This document shows positions 30,527 through 41,239 of a stretch of 64,000 nucleotides of DNA, one piece after another (within the stretch, counting starts at the first letter, position 1; the number at the start of each line of letters is the position of its first letter). The notes under the pieces are model-generated. The model ran no database searches, was not told where the DNA came from, and saw nothing but the letters and a program-made list of their open reading frames with translations. The translations under genes and the position numbers were made by a program. Source of the DNA: Gallionella sp. (GTDB taxonomy: Bacteria > Pseudomonadota > Gammaproteobacteria > Burkholderiales > Gallionellaceae); assembly GCA_028687335.1 (NCBI GenBank), contig JAQUAI010000001.1:62001-126000 (forward strand), written 5' to 3'.

Positions 30527-30765
30527 GCCGGACTTTGGCAGCCCGTGCGTATGGATGCGGATTCGCGCCCGTCGGATACGATGCCCTCGCGCCTGTGGTA
30601 TCCTTCATGCCGGTTCCGAACAGAGTCGGGGCTTCCTGTGTCTTGCTTGTAGCCGACATCAAACAGTTTTCATACTGCTCTCCGTATCTTGCGGGGTGTG
30701 GTTGTATGGGGAAGCGTGAGCTGAGTAGAACGTAACAATCAATTTAAATTCAAGGAAATCAGAGT
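30527..30765. other. Gap between mdh and tig, nothing recognised
   Basis: 239 bp without a gene, tRNA or convincing terminator. It presumably holds the tig promoter. The tig ribosome-binding site AAGGAAATC is at its right end. Confidence 0.4.
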
Positions 30766-32064
30766 ATGTCGAGTGTAGAAACCGTCAGCGGCCTGGAGCG
30801 CCGTCTTAACGCTTCCGTAGCCCAGCAAGTTCTTAGCAGCCAAGTTGCTGCGCGACTGAAAAATATCGGCCGGACGGCAAAAATCGCCGGTTTCCGCCCC
30901 GGTAAAGTGCCTGCCAAGGTGCTGGAGCAGTATTACGGTGCGCAAGCTCGTCAAGAAGCCTTGGGCGATGCTTTACAGCAATCGTTTGCCGAAGCGGCAC
31001 AGTTGAATAACTTGAAAGTGGCCGGTTATCCACAGTTTGAGTTGAAAACAACCGACTTGAATGCCGCACAAATTGAATACAGCGCGACCTTTGAGGTCTA
31101 TCCAGAGGTGGCGATTGGTGATTTGTCTGGAGAAACAGTCGAGCGCCTGACTTACGAACTGTCGGCTGCGGACATTGAATCCACCATCAGTACGTTGCGC
31201 AAGCAGCGCGCTACCTTCGAAAGCGTAGACCGCGCGGCTCAGGCGGACGATCAAGTGCGTATCGATTTCGTCGGTAAATTGAACGGTGAGGTGTTCCAAG
31301 GTGGCGAAGCCAAGGATTATCCGTTTGTGCTGGGTGTTGGCCGCATGCTGCCGGAGTTTGAGGCGGCGATTACGGGTATGAAGGCTGGTGAAGTTAAGTC
31401 CTTCGATATGACTTTCCCTGAGGATTATCACGGCAAGGATGTAGCTGGTAAGCAAGTGACTTTCACTATCACGCTGAATCAGGTTGAAGAGGCCAAGCTG
31501 CCAGCACTGGACAATGCATTTGCCACGGAAGTGGGTATCGCTGACGGCGACATCAGCAAGCTGGAAGAGGAAATTCGTAGCAATCTGGCACGTGAATTGC
31601 TGCGTCGACTGAAGGCGCGTAACAAAGATGTGGCGATGGATGCGTTGTTGAAAGTCGCTAACTTTGATATTCCCAAGTCTTTGCTCGAATGGGAGTCGCA
31701 TAACTTGATGCAACAAACCGCACGGGATATGGAGTCGCGCGGGATGAACATGAAAGGTATGTCGTTGCCACCGGAGTTGTTCCGCGAGCGCGCTGAGAAG
31801 CGTGTGAAGCTGGGTTTGATTTTGGCGGATTTAGTACAAAAACATGACCTGAAAGCAAAACCTGAGCAGGTTAAAGAGTTGGCGCAAGAATTTGCGCAGA
31901 GCTTTGATCAGCCAGAAGACGTGGTGCGTTGGTATTACGCTGATGCCTCGCGTTTGCAGGAGTTGGAAAATTTGGCGCTGGAATTGAATGTGGTTGACTG
32001 GGTGTTGGCTCAGGCAAAAACAGTCGACAAAGCGTTGACCTTTAACGAATTGATGGGAAGCTAA
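30766..32064 (+). CDS. tig: Trigger factor
   Basis: Ribosome-associated chaperone and prolyl isomerase, 432 residues. The N-terminal ribosome-binding domain has [14 protein letters not shown] near residues 44-57. The FKBP-like domain (about 155-240) contains [14 protein letters not shown] and [11 protein letters not shown]. The C-terminal helical chaperone domain follows. It is the first gene of the tig-clpP-clpX set and 4 bp before clpP. Confidence 0.97.
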   Translation: MSSVETVSGLERRLNASVAQQVLSSQVAARLKNIGRTAKIAGFRPGKVPAKVLEQYYGAQARQEALGDALQQSFAEAAQLNNLKVAGYPQFELKTTDLNAAQIEYSATFEVYPEVAIGDLSGETVERLTYELSAADIESTISTLRKQRATFESVDRAAQADDQVRIDFVGKLNGEVFQGGEAKDYPFVLGVGRMLPEFEAAITGMKAGEVKSFDMTFPEDYHGKDVAGKQVTFTITLNQVEEAKLPALDNAFATEVGIADGDISKLEEEIRSNLARELLRRLKARNKDVAMDALLKVANFDIPKSLLEWESHNLMQQTARDMESRGMNMKGMSLPPELFRERAEKRVKLGLILADLVQKHDLKAKPEQVKELAQEFAQSFDQPEDVVRWYYADASRLQELENLALELNVVDWVLAQAKTVDKALTFNELMGS

Positions 32065-32068
32065 AACG

Positions 32069-32677
32069 ATGCGTTTAGATGAACCGCAAAATATCGGTAT
32101 GATTCCAATGGTCGTTGAGACCAGCGGGCGCGGTGAACGGGCTTATGACATTTACTCCCGTTTGCTCAAAGAGCGCGTGGTGTTTTTGGTTGGTGAAGTC
32201 AATGATCACAGCGCGAATTTGATCGTTGCTCAAATGTTGTTTCTGGAGTCGGAAAATCCAGACAAAGACATTCATTTCTACATTAATTCGCCCGGTGGCT
32301 CTGTTACGGCGGGGATGGCGATCTACGATACGATGCAGTTCATCAAACCCAACGTCAGCACTCTGTGTATCGGTCAGGCTGCCAGTATGGGGGCATTTCT
32401 GTTGACAGCAGGGGAGAAGGGGAAGCGCTTTTGCTTGCCCAATTCCCGTGTGATGATTCATCAACCCTTGGGTGGATTTCGTGGGCAGGCATCCGACATC
32501 GAAATTCATGCGCGCGAGATTCTCTATCTGAAACAAAAGTTGAATCAGATGTTGGCTCATCACACAGGGCAGCCGGTGGAGACGATAGAGCGCGACACAG
32601 ATCGCGACAACTTCTTGAGTGCGCCCGATGCGGTGAAATATGGTCTAGTTGATCAGGTGCTGGAAAAGCGCGTGTAA
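32069..32677 (+). CDS. clpP: ClpP protease subunit
   Basis: 202 residues. The catalytic serine is in GQAASMGAF near 105, histidine 131 in MIHQPLGG, and the aspartate in RDTDRDNF near 180. The N-terminal axial-loop segment and [14 protein letters not shown] are typical. It forms the proteolytic barrel used by ClpX, the next gene. It starts 4 bp after tig. Confidence 0.98.
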   Translation: MRLDEPQNIGMIPMVVETSGRGERAYDIYSRLLKERVVFLVGEVNDHSANLIVAQMLFLESENPDKDIHFYINSPGGSVTAGMAIYDTMQFIKPNVSTLCIGQAASMGAFLLTAGEKGKRFCLPNSRVMIHQPLGGFRGQASDIEIHAREILYLKQKLNQMLAHHTGQPVETIERDTDRDNFLSAPDAVKYGLVDQVLEKRV

Positions 32678-32716
32678 AGCGGGTTTTTTAGCAGGCTAAA
32701 ACAGGAAAGGTTGGCT

Positions 32717-33970
32717 ATGTCAGGCGACAAGAAATCAGGTGATAAGTTGCTCTATTGCTCGTTCTGCGGCAAGAGTCAACATGAGGTGCGCAAGTTGATT
32801 GCAGGGCCGTCGGTGTTTGTTTGCGACGAATGCATCACGCTATGCAATGACATCATGCGCGAAGAAATTCAGAGCGAGAGCAATGGCAAGTCTGATAAAA
32901 CGGATTTACCAACGCCGCAAGAAATCAAGTCTTCGCTTGATGAGTATGTGATCGGGCAGGAGCAGGCTAAGCGGATTTTGGCTGTGGCGGTTTATAACCA
33001 TTACAAACGTTTGAAGAGCAACGACAAGGATGGTGTCGAGCTGTCGAAGAGTAATATTTTGTTGGTTGGCCCGACTGGATCGGGTAAGACTTTGCTGGCT
33101 CAAACCTTGGCTCGGTTGCTAAATGTGCCTTTCGTGATGGCGGATGCAACAACGCTGACCGAGGCTGGTTATGTCGGCGAAGATGTTGAAAATATCATTC
33201 AGAAACTGCTGCAAGCCTGTGATTACGATGTTGACAAGGCACAACGTGGTATCGTTTATGTCGATGAAATCGACAAGATTTCACGCAAGTCGGACAACCC
33301 ATCTATCACTCGTGATGTTTCGGGTGAGGGCGTGCAGCAAGCGTTGCTTAAGTTGATCGAAGGTACTAAGGCATCAATTCCACCGCAGGGTGGACGGAAA
33401 CATCCGAACACTGAATTCTTGCAAGTTGATACAACGAATATTTTGTTTATCTGCGGCGGAGCCTTCGACGGTTTGGAAAAAGTTATTCGCAACCGCTCCG
33501 AAAAAGTGGGTATCGGTTTCGGTGCAACAGTTAGCAGTCGAGATACACGCAAGACGGGCGAAACATTGCGTGATGTTGAGCCCGAGGATTTGATTAAGTT
33601 TGGTTTGATTCCGGAGTTTGTCGGACGTTTGCCAGTGGTTGCTACGTTGGACGAACTGGATGAGGCTGCGCTGATTCAGATTTTGACCGAGCCAAAGAAC
33701 GCATTGACCAAGCAGTATCAAAAGCTGTTTTCTATGGAAGGTGTCGAACTTGAGTTCCGTGAGGGAGTGCTGTCGGCGATTGCTCGCAAGGCATTGTCGC
33801 GCAAAACAGGAGCTCGCGGTTTGCGCTCGATTATGGAGCAAGCTTTGCTTGACGTGATGTTTGATCTTCCATCAACAACGGATGTGCGCAAGGTGGTACT
33901 CGATGAAACACCGGGTAGCGGCGAATTAAAGCCGATGTTGATTTATGCTGATGCGCCGATTGCGGCCTAG
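32717..33970 (+). CDS. clpX: ClpX unfoldase subunit
   Basis: 417 residues from the ATG at 32717, with AGGAAAGG upstream. The N-terminal zinc-binding domain has CSFCGKSQ and CDECITLC. The AAA+ domain has Walker A GPTGSGKT near 118, Walker [10 protein letters not shown] and the sensor region [10 protein letters not shown]. It selects and unfolds substrates for ClpP. Confidence 0.98.
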   Translation: MSGDKKSGDKLLYCSFCGKSQHEVRKLIAGPSVFVCDECITLCNDIMREEIQSESNGKSDKTDLPTPQEIKSSLDEYVIGQEQAKRILAVAVYNHYKRLKSNDKDGVELSKSNILLVGPTGSGKTLLAQTLARLLNVPFVMADATTLTEAGYVGEDVENIIQKLLQACDYDVDKAQRGIVYVDEIDKISRKSDNPSITRDVSGEGVQQALLKLIEGTKASIPPQGGRKHPNTEFLQVDTTNILFICGGAFDGLEKVIRNRSEKVGIGFGATVSSRDTRKTGETLRDVEPEDLIKFGLIPEFVGRLPVVATLDELDEAALIQILTEPKNALTKQYQKLFSMEGVELEFREGVLSAIARKALSRKTGARGLRSIMEQALLDVMFDLPSTTDVRKVVLDETPGSGELKPMLIYADAPIAA

Positions 33971-33989
33971 TTATATCGTCATCGCTTGA

Positions 33990-34018
33990 CTTGAAAAAGT
34001 GGCCGGTCGCCCTAATCT
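33990..34018 (+). promoter_or_regulatory. Sigma-32-type heat-shock promoter of lon
   Basis: CTTGAAA (33990-33996), exactly 13 bp of spacer, then CCCTAATCT (34010-34018). This closely matches the sigma-32 pattern CTTGAAA-N(11-16)-CCCCATNT. It ends 30 bp before the lon start. lon is a known heat-shock gene in other proteobacteria. Confidence 0.75.
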
Positions 34019-34047
34019 GAACGTCAACCAACTGACAGGCTATAGAT

Positions 34048-36471
34048 ATGTTTGAACAAACCACTCCAGGTAGTACTGCCACCGATTTGCATCCATTGTT
34101 GCCGCTGCGCGATGTTGTGGTGTTTCCGCATATGGTGATTCCCTTGTTTGTCGGCAGAAGTAAGTCGATCAAGGCTCTCGAAAGCGCGATGGAAGCCGGT
34201 AAAGGTATTGTGTTGGTGGCGCAGAAATCGGCGGCCAAAGACGATCCTAGCAAGGAAGATTTGTACGCGATTGGCAGTATGGCCAATATCTTGCAGATGC
34301 TGAAATTGCCGGACGGGACAGTCAAGGTGCTGGTTGAAGGCGTGCAGCGTATTCGTGTTTTGCGAGTCGTTGATTCCGACAGTCATTTCGATGCTGAGGT
34401 TGAAACCATTCCCGTTGACGCTGGGGGAGATAGTGAATCTGAGGCAATGCGTCGCGCGTTGATTGCTCAGTTCGATCAATACGTTAAGCTTAACAAAAAA
34501 ATCCCGCCCGAAATTCTGACATCTCTGGCCGGTATTGATGAGGCTGGTCGCTTGGTGGATACCATCGCCGCCCACTTACCGCTCAAGCTTGAGCAAAAGC
34601 AGGAGGTGTTAGAGGTGATTGAGGTGCGGCAGCGCTTAGAGCATTTGCTCGGGTTGCTTGAGACGGAGATCGACATTCTTCAAGTGGAGAAGCGTATTCG
34701 TGGTCGCGTTAAGCGCCAAATGGAAAAGAGTCAGCGCGAGTACTACTTGAACGAGCAGGTCAAGGCCATTCAAAAAGAGTTAGGGGATGGTGAGGAGGGC
34801 ACAGATTTCGATGAACTGGAAAAGAAGATCAAAGCTGCCCACATGACCAAAGAGGCCCGCACGAAAGCCGAAGCCGAGCTCAAGAAGTTGCGTTTGATGT
34901 CACCTATGTCGGCAGAGGCAACGGTGGTGCGTAACTTCATCGATATTTTGATTGGTTTGCCGTGGAAGAAAAAAACCAAAATCAGTACAGACTTAAAGCA
35001 GGCTGAAGTGGTTCTTGAGGAAGATCATTACGGCTTGGACAAGGTTAAAGAGCGCATTGTCGAGTATCTGGCCGTGCAGCAACGGGTGGATAAGTTGAAG
35101 GCTCCGATTCTGTGCCTAGTTGGGCCACCGGGGGTTGGTAAAACTTCATTGGGGCAGTCCATTGCGCGCGCCACCAATCGCAAGTTTGTGCGTATGTCTT
35201 TGGGCGGAGTGCGTGACGAATCCGAGATTCGTGGCCACCGCCGCACTTACATTGGCTCTATGCCGGGCAAAATTTTACAAAACATGAGTAAGGTTGCGGT
35301 TCGCAATCCCTTATTCCTGTTGGATGAAGTCGATAAGATGGGCATGGATATGCGCGGTGATCCGGCTTCAGCTTTGCTGGAAGTTTTGGACCCAGAGCAG
35401 AATGCAACTTTTGTCGATCACTATGTTGAGGTCGAGTACGACCTTTCCGATGTGATGTTCGTGGCAACCGCAAATACCTTGAATATTCCCGAAGCATTGC
35501 TGGATCGCATGGAGGTTATTCATGTGTCTAGCTACATGGAAGACGAGAAAATCAATATTGCGACGCGCTATCTGGTACCTAAAGCCGTTAAAAATAATGG
35601 CCTAAAACCAGAGGAAATTTCGATTTCCGAAAGTGCTTTGCGTGACATCGTGCGTTACTACGTGCGTGAGGCGGGTGTGCGCGGAATGGAGCGTGAAATA
35701 TCCAAAATTTGCCGCAAAGTGGTCAAGGCTCTTTCGTTGAAAGAACGCGACACCAAGGTGGTCGTTAATTCGCGCAACCTAGATAAATATTTGGGTGTTC
35801 GTCGTTATTCCTACGGGATTGCGGAAAAAAATAATCAGGTTGGGCAAGTGACCGGTTTGGCGTGGACCGAAGTGGGTGGCGAATTACTCACGATTGAAAC
35901 TGCCGTTATGCCGGGTAAAGGAAAGACCACGACCACAGGTAAATTGGGCGAGGTCATGCAAGAGTCAATTCAGGCTGCGATTAGTGTCGTGCGCGGTAGG
36001 GCAAAACGATTGGGAATTGATGTTGATTTTTACCAAAAGTCCGATTTGCATATCCATTTGCCTGAAGGTGCAACACCCAAGGATGGTCCGAGCGCAGGGA
36101 TTGGTATTTGCACTTCCATTGTGTCGGCATTGACAGGAATTCCCGTAAGAGCAGATGTGGCGATGACTGGTGAAATTACTTTGCGCGGTGAAGTCTTGCC
36201 TATCGGCGGATTAAAAGAGAAGTTGCTGGCGGCGCAACGTGGCGGAATTAAATTGGTTTTAATTCCTGAAGAAAATATTAAAGACCTTGCTGAAATTCCA
36301 GACAATATTAAAAATAAGCTTGATATTCATCCTGTTAAATGGATTGAGCGGGTTTTGGATTTGGCACTGGAACGTAAGCCAACACCTGTTGCGGAGACAG
36401 ATGAAAAGCCAGCTGCGGAATTGCCAGCAGTAGAGGCAGTAGCTGTCGCGACGCCTGTGTTAAAGCACTAA
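34048..36471 (+). CDS. lon: ATP-dependent protease Lon
   Basis: 807 residues. The N-terminal substrate-binding LON domain begins [16 protein letters not shown]. The AAA+ module has Walker [10 protein letters not shown] near 360. The protease domain has catalytic serine near 682 in [10 protein letters not shown] and lysine near 723 in [10 protein letters not shown]. The C-terminal 30 residues are an Ala/Pro/Glu-rich tail. It degrades misfolded and regulatory proteins, possibly including the antitoxins in this window (known Lon behaviour, not shown here). Confidence 0.98.
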   Translation: MFEQTTPGSTATDLHPLLPLRDVVVFPHMVIPLFVGRSKSIKALESAMEAGKGIVLVAQKSAAKDDPSKEDLYAIGSMANILQMLKLPDGTVKVLVEGVQRIRVLRVVDSDSHFDAEVETIPVDAGGDSESEAMRRALIAQFDQYVKLNKKIPPEILTSLAGIDEAGRLVDTIAAHLPLKLEQKQEVLEVIEVRQRLEHLLGLLETEIDILQVEKRIRGRVKRQMEKSQREYYLNEQVKAIQKELGDGEEGTDFDELEKKIKAAHMTKEARTKAEAELKKLRLMSPMSAEATVVRNFIDILIGLPWKKKTKISTDLKQAEVVLEEDHYGLDKVKERIVEYLAVQQRVDKLKAPILCLVGPPGVGKTSLGQSIARATNRKFVRMSLGGVRDESEIRGHRRTYIGSMPGKILQNMSKVAVRNPLFLLDEVDKMGMDMRGDPASALLEVLDPEQNATFVDHYVEVEYDLSDVMFVATANTLNIPEALLDRMEVIHVSSYMEDEKINIATRYLVPKAVKNNGLKPEEISISESALRDIVRYYVREAGVRGMEREISKICRKVVKALSLKERDTKVVVNSRNLDKYLGVRRYSYGIAEKNNQVGQVTGLAWTEVGGELLTIETAVMPGKGKTTTTGKLGEVMQESIQAAISVVRGRAKRLGIDVDFYQKSDLHIHLPEGATPKDGPSAGIGICTSIVSALTGIPVRADVAMTGEITLRGEVLPIGGLKEKLLAAQRGGIKLVLIPEENIKDLAEIPDNIKNKLDIHPVKWIERVLDLALERKPTPVAETDEKPAAELPAVEAVAVATPVLKH

Positions 36472-36528
36472 AATTCCATATCAAAAACTTCGCGGATTTT
36501 GCAAGCTGAATATTTTATTTGCTATGGC

Positions 36529-36558
36529 TTGACCAGCTTCGCCAAGCCTTGATATAAA
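36529..36558 (+). promoter_or_regulatory. Sigma-70-type promoter of hupB
   Basis: TTGACC (36529-36534) and TATAAA (36553-36558) separated by 18 bp, 50 bp before the hupB start. Confidence 0.6.
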
Positions 36559-36608
36559 GCCGCCGCAGGATAACTCCTGTTTTTAAATCACTAGCAAAGG
36601 GGGCTTAA

Positions 36609-36881
36609 GTGAATAAATCTGATCTGGTAGAAGCGATTGCAAAATCTGCTGATATTTCCAAAGCGGCAGCAGGTCGTGCTTTGGATGCAACTGTTGAGTC
36701 GATCAAAAAAGCGCTGAAAAAAGGCGATACAGTTAGCTTGGTTGGCTTTGGTACATTTAAAGTGGGTAAGCGCGCGGCTCGTAATGGGCGCAATCCACGC
36801 ACCGGCGCGACAATTAAAATCAAGGCAGCGAAAGTTCCTAAATTTTCCGCTGGCAAAGGTTTGAAGGATGCTGTAAACTAG
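36609..36881 (+). CDS. hupB: DNA-binding protein HU-beta
   Basis: 90 residues, the normal HU length, with VSLVGFGTF and RNPRT-type arm sequence ([12 protein letters not shown]). It starts with GTG after a GGGGG-containing ribosome-binding site. It is a nucleoid protein that bends DNA as a dimer. The position directly after lon is conserved in many proteobacteria. Confidence 0.97.
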   Translation: MNKSDLVEAIAKSADISKAAAGRALDATVESIKKALKKGDTVSLVGFGTFKVGKRAARNGRNPRTGATIKIKAAKVPKFSAGKGLKDAVN

Positions 36882-36892
36882 CGTTCTTTGTC

Positions 36893-36968
36893 GGGTGCTT
36901 AGCTCAGTTGGTAGAGCGTCGCCCTTACAAGGCGAATGTCGGCGGTTCGACCCCGTCAGCACCCACCA
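36893..36968 (+). tRNA. tRNA-Val (UAC)
   Basis: 76 nt with encoded CCA. The anticodon loop CTTACAA gives TAC, and acceptor GGGTGCT pairs with AGCACCC. It lies 11 bp after hupB and is followed by tRNA-Asp. Confidence 0.98.
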
Positions 36969-36985
36969 GACAAAGTAGAGTTTTT

Positions 36986-37062
36986 GGAGTGGTAGTTCAG
37001 TTGGTTAGAATACCGGCCTGTCACGCCGGGGGTCGCGGGTTCGAGTCCCGTCCACTCCGCCA
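36986..37062 (+). tRNA. tRNA-Asp (GUC)
   Basis: 77 nt with encoded CCA. The anticodon stem CCGGC/GCCGG encloses CTGTCAC, giving GTC. The acceptor is GGAGTGG/CCACTCC. Confidence 0.98.
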
Positions 37063-37066
37063 ACAT

Positions 37067-37092
37067 AAGGCGAACGCAAGTTCGCCTTTTTT
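37067..37092 (+). terminator. Intrinsic terminator after tRNA-Asp
   Basis: AAGGCGAA-CGCAAG-TTCGCCTT stem followed by TTTT, 4 bp after the tRNA. Confidence 0.85.
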
Positions 37093-37125
37093 CATTTTTA
37101 AATTCTGATTTCTTGGGTCCGAGCT

Positions 37126-39015
37126 ATGTTTGATTTTGTTCGTGAGAAAAAGCGAGTTGTTCAGATCGTGCTCGCTGTCATTATTCTTCCATTCGCGCTT
37201 TGGGGGGTGGACTCGTATCAAAGATCAGGAAATGCGCCGGTTCCCGCTACAGTTGATGGCGCAAAAATTACCCAGCAAGAGTTTGATACGGCCATCGAGC
37301 AGCAGCGCGATCGTTTGCGCCAGATGTTGGGGGCATCTTTTGATGCGGCGATGTTTGATAACCCTGAGATGAAGCGTGCTGTACTTGATAATCTGGTTGC
37401 GCAGCGATTACTGCTTGAACGGGCAAAGAAAGCTGGGTTTGTGGTGAGTGATGAACAGCTTATTGATGTTATTCGCAACATTGCCGCTTTTCAGGATGGT
37501 GGTAAGTTCGACAAGAAGCTGTATGAAAGTGCGCTGGCATCCAAAGGCATGTCGCCAGCTATGTTCGAGGCTAAATTGGCTGAAGATATGCTCGCTCAAC
37601 AACTCAGAGATGCCTACGTGCAGGGCGGTTTCGCTTCGCATCAAGTGGCGGCTGAAGTATTGCGATTGAATGAGCAGCAGCGGATGGTGAGTGTGGTTGA
37701 GCTGTCAGCGGCAAACTTGCAGTCGCAAGTTAAAGTAAGCGATGCAGAGGTGTCGAAGTATTACGATGAGCATCGCAAAGAGTTTGAAATTGCTGAGCAA
37801 GCGCGTTTCGAATATGTCAGATTTTCTCCGCAAGATGTTGCTGCGGCAGTGCAAATTGGCGACGATGAAGTTGCTCGATTTTACGAAGAGCATCAGGCTG
37901 AGTATGGCGAGCCTGAACAAAGGCAAGCATCCCACATACTGATTGCTGTTGATCAGGCTGCACCCCAAGCGGAGTTGGATGCCGCCAAGCAAAAGGCGGC
38001 TCAGTTATTGGCTCAAGCTAAACAAAATCCAGCTAAATTCGCTGAGTTGGCCAAGCAGAACTCCCAAGATCCGGGATCCGCAGCGAGCGGTGGTGACTTG
38101 GGCTTTTTTGCCAAAGGCATGATGGTTAAGCCATTTGAAGATGCTGTTTTTTCTTTAAAGTCTGGCGAGTTAAGCGGATTGGTGCAGTCTGATTTCGGCT
38201 ATCACATTATTAAGTTGGTGAATATCAAGCCAGGTAAAGCTAAGCCATTGGTCGAAATGAAAGAGATTATTGCGGGCACTATTCGCCAACAAAAATCTAT
38301 GGATAAGTTTGCTGAATTGGCCGAGCAGTTTAGTAATTCTGTTTACGAGCAAAGCGATACGCTTAAACCTGCGGCGCAGCTTGTTGGTGGAAAAATCGAA
38401 CAAAGCGGCTGGTTGTCGAAGGGGGGCGTTGCATCTACTCCTTGGACGGACAAGCTGATGCAGGCCGCCTTTACCGAAGACGTGCTGAAAAACAAACGCA
38501 ACACCCCCGCGATTGAAGTGGAGTCCGGTGTATTGGTTTCCGCGCGCATGATCGAATATAAACCCGCTTTTGTACGCCCCTTGAGTGAGGTAACTGCGGT
38601 AGTCAAGTCACGGCTTGCGCAGCAACGAGCACTTGAGTTGGCGGAACAGCAAGGCAAGGCAATTTTGGCGAAGTTACAGGCTGGCGAGCAGCCAGTGCTT
38701 TCGTGGAAGCCTTCCTTTGCCGTAACGCGTGCGCGTCACGAAGGTATTGCGGTTGATCTGCTTCGGCAAATATTCCAAGCCGACGCGGCTAAGTTGCCTA
38801 CCTATGTTGGTGCAGTGAAAGCTGGGGCAGGCTATCTTCTGGTGCGTATTAGTGCTGTTAAGGATGTTCGGAGTGAAGATGCTGAACGAGTTACGCAATA
38901 TGCGCAGCAAATTCGTCAGATGGTTGGTGAGGAAATGTTCCGCGCTTATCTGGATGCTGCCAAAAAAGATGCCAAGATTGAGTTTAATCTGAGCGTCGAA
39001 CAAGTTGCTCAGTAA
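37126..39015 (+). CDS. ppiD: Periplasmic folding chaperone PpiD (SurA/parvulin type)
   Basis: 629 residues. One N-terminal membrane helix (about 13-30) anchors it in the inner membrane facing the periplasm. A SurA-like N-domain follows, then a parvulin domain at about 263-368 (ASHILIAV ... SGGDLGFFAKGMM ... SDFGYHIIKL). It helps outer-membrane and secreted proteins leave the translocon. The place after hupB and tRNAs is typical. Confidence 0.95.
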   Translation: MFDFVREKKRVVQIVLAVIILPFALWGVDSYQRSGNAPVPATVDGAKITQQEFDTAIEQQRDRLRQMLGASFDAAMFDNPEMKRAVLDNLVAQRLLLERAKKAGFVVSDEQLIDVIRNIAAFQDGGKFDKKLYESALASKGMSPAMFEAKLAEDMLAQQLRDAYVQGGFASHQVAAEVLRLNEQQRMVSVVELSAANLQSQVKVSDAEVSKYYDEHRKEFEIAEQARFEYVRFSPQDVAAAVQIGDDEVARFYEEHQAEYGEPEQRQASHILIAVDQAAPQAELDAAKQKAAQLLAQAKQNPAKFAELAKQNSQDPGSAASGGDLGFFAKGMMVKPFEDAVFSLKSGELSGLVQSDFGYHIIKLVNIKPGKAKPLVEMKEIIAGTIRQQKSMDKFAELAEQFSNSVYEQSDTLKPAAQLVGGKIEQSGWLSKGGVASTPWTDKLMQAAFTEDVLKNKRNTPAIEVESGVLVSARMIEYKPAFVRPLSEVTAVVKSRLAQQRALELAEQQGKAILAKLQAGEQPVLSWKPSFAVTRARHEGIAVDLLRQIFQADAAKLPTYVGAVKAGAGYLLVRISAVKDVRSEDAERVTQYAQQIRQMVGEEMFRAYLDAAKKDAKIEFNLSVEQVAQ

Positions 39016-39038
39016 GGGCTGTATTCAGTCTGAGTCAG

Positions 39039-39063
39039 AATGCCACCTTCGGGTGGCATTTTT
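39039..39063 (+). terminator. Intrinsic terminator after ppiD
   Basis: AATGCCACC-TTCG-GGTGGCATT followed by TTT; a 9-bp stem closed by a stable UUCG loop. Confidence 0.88.
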
Positions 39064-39159
39064 GTATACGGTATGCGTACTTGCGCTTCAGGAGACGCTG
39101 AGAACTGATTGTGTCAATACCAGTAAAGTCAATACAAGCATTGGCCGGAAGCTATCGTA

Positions 39160-39165
39160 TATAAT
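39160..39165 (+). promoter_or_regulatory. -10 box of the ccm operon
   Basis: TATAAT (within TATATAAT) 32 bp before ccmA, without a good -35. Upstream, an 8-bp direct repeat GTCAATAC occurs at 39113-39120 and 39128-39135, a possible regulator site. Confidence 0.5.
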
Positions 39166-39196
39166 CCCGCGCTGTTAAATTTCAGGTCTCTTTCCC

Positions 39197-39811
39197 ATGC
39201 TGGAAGTCAGCAATCTTGCCTGTAGTCGGGGCGATCACCGCTTGTTTGCCGGACTGAGCTTTGCCTTGTATCCGGGGCAGATCATGCAGGTGCAAGGCGT
39301 GAACGGAAGTGGTAAGACTAGCCTGCTGCGTACGTTGTGCGGCTTCATGATGGCGGACGAGGGCGAAATACGTTGGGAAGGTGAAAATATTCAGTCATTG
39401 GAAGAGGATTATTTCGCCGATATGCTCTACCTAGGGCACCTGAATGCGATTAAAGATGAATTGAGCGCGCTGGAGAATTTGCGCATCGCTGCGGGCTTAT
39501 CTGGTCGGCAGCTGGAGGAGAAAGATGCTATTGCTGCATTGCGGCGTATGGGGCTGAAGGGGCGCGAGCGCCTTCCGACCAAAGTGTTGTCGCAAGGGCA
39601 GCGTCGGCGTGTTGCTTTGGCACGTTTGTTGGTAAGTGACGCGAAGTTATGGATATTGGATGAACCATTAACCGCTCTGGATGTCGGAGCTGTGGGCTTG
39701 ATTCAGGAGTTGATTGCGGAGCATCTTGCTCGGAGCGGTATGGTGATTTACACCACGCACCAGCCGTTGCAGGTTGATGGCGTTGAAATGCGTAGCTTGT
39801 CGCTATCATGA
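39197..39811 (+). CDS. ccmA: Haem exporter ATPase CcmA
   Basis: 204-residue ABC ATPase of system I cytochrome c maturation. Walker A GVNGSGKTS near 36-44, signature LSQGQRRRV, Walker B LWILDEPLTALD. With CcmB it uses ATP to release holo-CcmE from the CcmC complex. It is the first gene of ccmABCDEFGHI and overlaps ccmB by 4 bp. Confidence 0.96.
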   Translation: MLEVSNLACSRGDHRLFAGLSFALYPGQIMQVQGVNGSGKTSLLRTLCGFMMADEGEIRWEGENIQSLEEDYFADMLYLGHLNAIKDELSALENLRIAAGLSGRQLEEKDAIAALRRMGLKGRERLPTKVLSQGQRRRVALARLLVSDAKLWILDEPLTALDVGAVGLIQELIAEHLARSGMVIYTTHQPLQVDGVEMRSLSLS

Positions 39812-40491
39812 AAAAATCCACGATGATTGATTTGCTTTGGGTGGTTACTCGGCGTGACTTGGTACTTGCCATGCGCCGCCGCGCAGATGTACTGACTACG
39901 CTGATCTTTTTTGTGATGGTGGTGAGCTTGTTCCCGCTGGGCGTTGGTCCGGAGATGGATATGCTGCGCAAGATGGCCCCCGGTGTGTTGTGGGTTGCGG
40001 CCTTGCTATCCTCGATGCTGTCTTTGGGACGCTTGTTTTCGGCGGATCATTTGGACGGGACACTGGAGCAAATGTTGTTGGTGCCGCAATCTTTATCGAT
40101 GCTGGTGTTGGGCAAGATGATTGCGCACTGGATGGTGGCTGGGCTGCCATTGGTGTTGATGGCACCGGTGCTGGGGATTCAATTTGATATGTCGGCGGAA
40201 GCCATTGGTGTACTGATACTTGGTTTGTTGCTCGGTACGCCAATACTAAGCATGCTGGGAGCGATCGGTGCGGCATTGACCTTGGGTTTGCGCGGAGGTG
40301 GCGTGCTATTGTCGTTGCTGGTGCTGCCTTTGTGTATTCCGGTGCTGATTTTCGGCACGGGCGCGGTAGATGCCGTATCGAGTGGTTTGAGTGTGGCTTC
40401 GCATTTGTCGTTGTTGGGCGCGATGCTAGTGTTGGCGTTGGTCTTTACCCCGTGGGTAACGGCGCAGGCTTTACGTATTTCAATGGAGTGA
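39808..40491 (+). CDS. ccmB: Haem exporter permease CcmB
   Basis: 227-residue integral membrane protein with about six helices. The start overlaps the ccmA stop (ATGA). VTRRDLVLAMRRR is the typical cytoplasmic N-terminus. Partner of CcmA and CcmC. Confidence 0.95.
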   Translation: MKKSTMIDLLWVVTRRDLVLAMRRRADVLTTLIFFVMVVSLFPLGVGPEMDMLRKMAPGVLWVAALLSSMLSLGRLFSADHLDGTLEQMLLVPQSLSMLVLGKMIAHWMVAGLPLVLMAPVLGIQFDMSAEAIGVLILGLLLGTPILSMLGAIGAALTLGLRGGGVLLSLLVLPLCIPVLIFGTGAVDAVSSGLSVASHLSLLGAMLVLALVFTPWVTAQALRISME

Positions 40492-40495
40492 TAAG

Positions 40496-41239
40496 TTGGC
40501 GATAAACTGGTTCAAATATTCAGCACCGACTACCTTCTATAGTTTGGCTGGCAAGCTCATCCCCTGGTTCGCGGTGGCTGCTGCTGCGCTTTTTGCCGTT
40601 GGCATGTATATCGGTTTTTACATCGCGCCAGTCGATTATCAGCAAGGCGAGTTTTATCGCATTATTTTCATTCATGTGCCAGCTTCGATTTTGTCGATGT
40701 TTTTGTATCTCATCATGGCGGGGTATGCCGCCATGGGGCTGATTTTTAATACACGTTTATCCGCGATGATGGCGACCGCGATTGCGCCAACGGGGGCTTT
40801 ATTTGCCTTCATTTCCCTGTGGACAGGTGCGCTTTGGGGTAAGCCGATGTGGGGTGCGTGGTGGGTGTGGGATGCACGTCTAACTTCCGAACTAATCCTG
40901 TTGTTCCTCTATCTTGGTTTTATTGCATTGCATGCATCAATTGATGATCCGCGCCGCGCTGATCGCGCCAGTGCGTTACTTGCTATTGTCGGTTCGGTGA
41001 ATGTGCCGATCATCTACTTCTCAGTGAAGTGGTGGAATACTTTGCACCAAGGTTCAACCATCAAATTCAGCGGTACGAGTATGCATGTTGCCATGCAGCA
41101 AGCTATGTTCATCATGCTCGTGGCGTGCTGGCTGTATGCCATTGCGGTCATTCTTGCACGGGTGCGTAGCATTATTTTGGAACGTGAGCGTCACACCAAG
41201 TGGATTAACGAATTGCCGGAGGTGAAGCATGTGGCTTGA
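40496..41239 (+). CDS. ccmC: Haem handling protein CcmC
   Basis: 247 residues with six membrane helices. The WWD haem-binding motif is in MWGAWWVWDARLTSELI near residue 120, flanked by conserved histidines. It starts with TTG four bases after the ccmB stop, using GGAG in the ccmB end. It loads haem onto CcmE. Confidence 0.95.
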   Translation: MAINWFKYSAPTTFYSLAGKLIPWFAVAAAALFAVGMYIGFYIAPVDYQQGEFYRIIFIHVPASILSMFLYLIMAGYAAMGLIFNTRLSAMMATAIAPTGALFAFISLWTGALWGKPMWGAWWVWDARLTSELILLFLYLGFIALHASIDDPRRADRASALLAIVGSVNVPIIYFSVKWWNTLHQGSTIKFSGTSMHVAMQQAMFIMLVACWLYAIAVILARVRSIILERERHTKWINELPEVKHVA

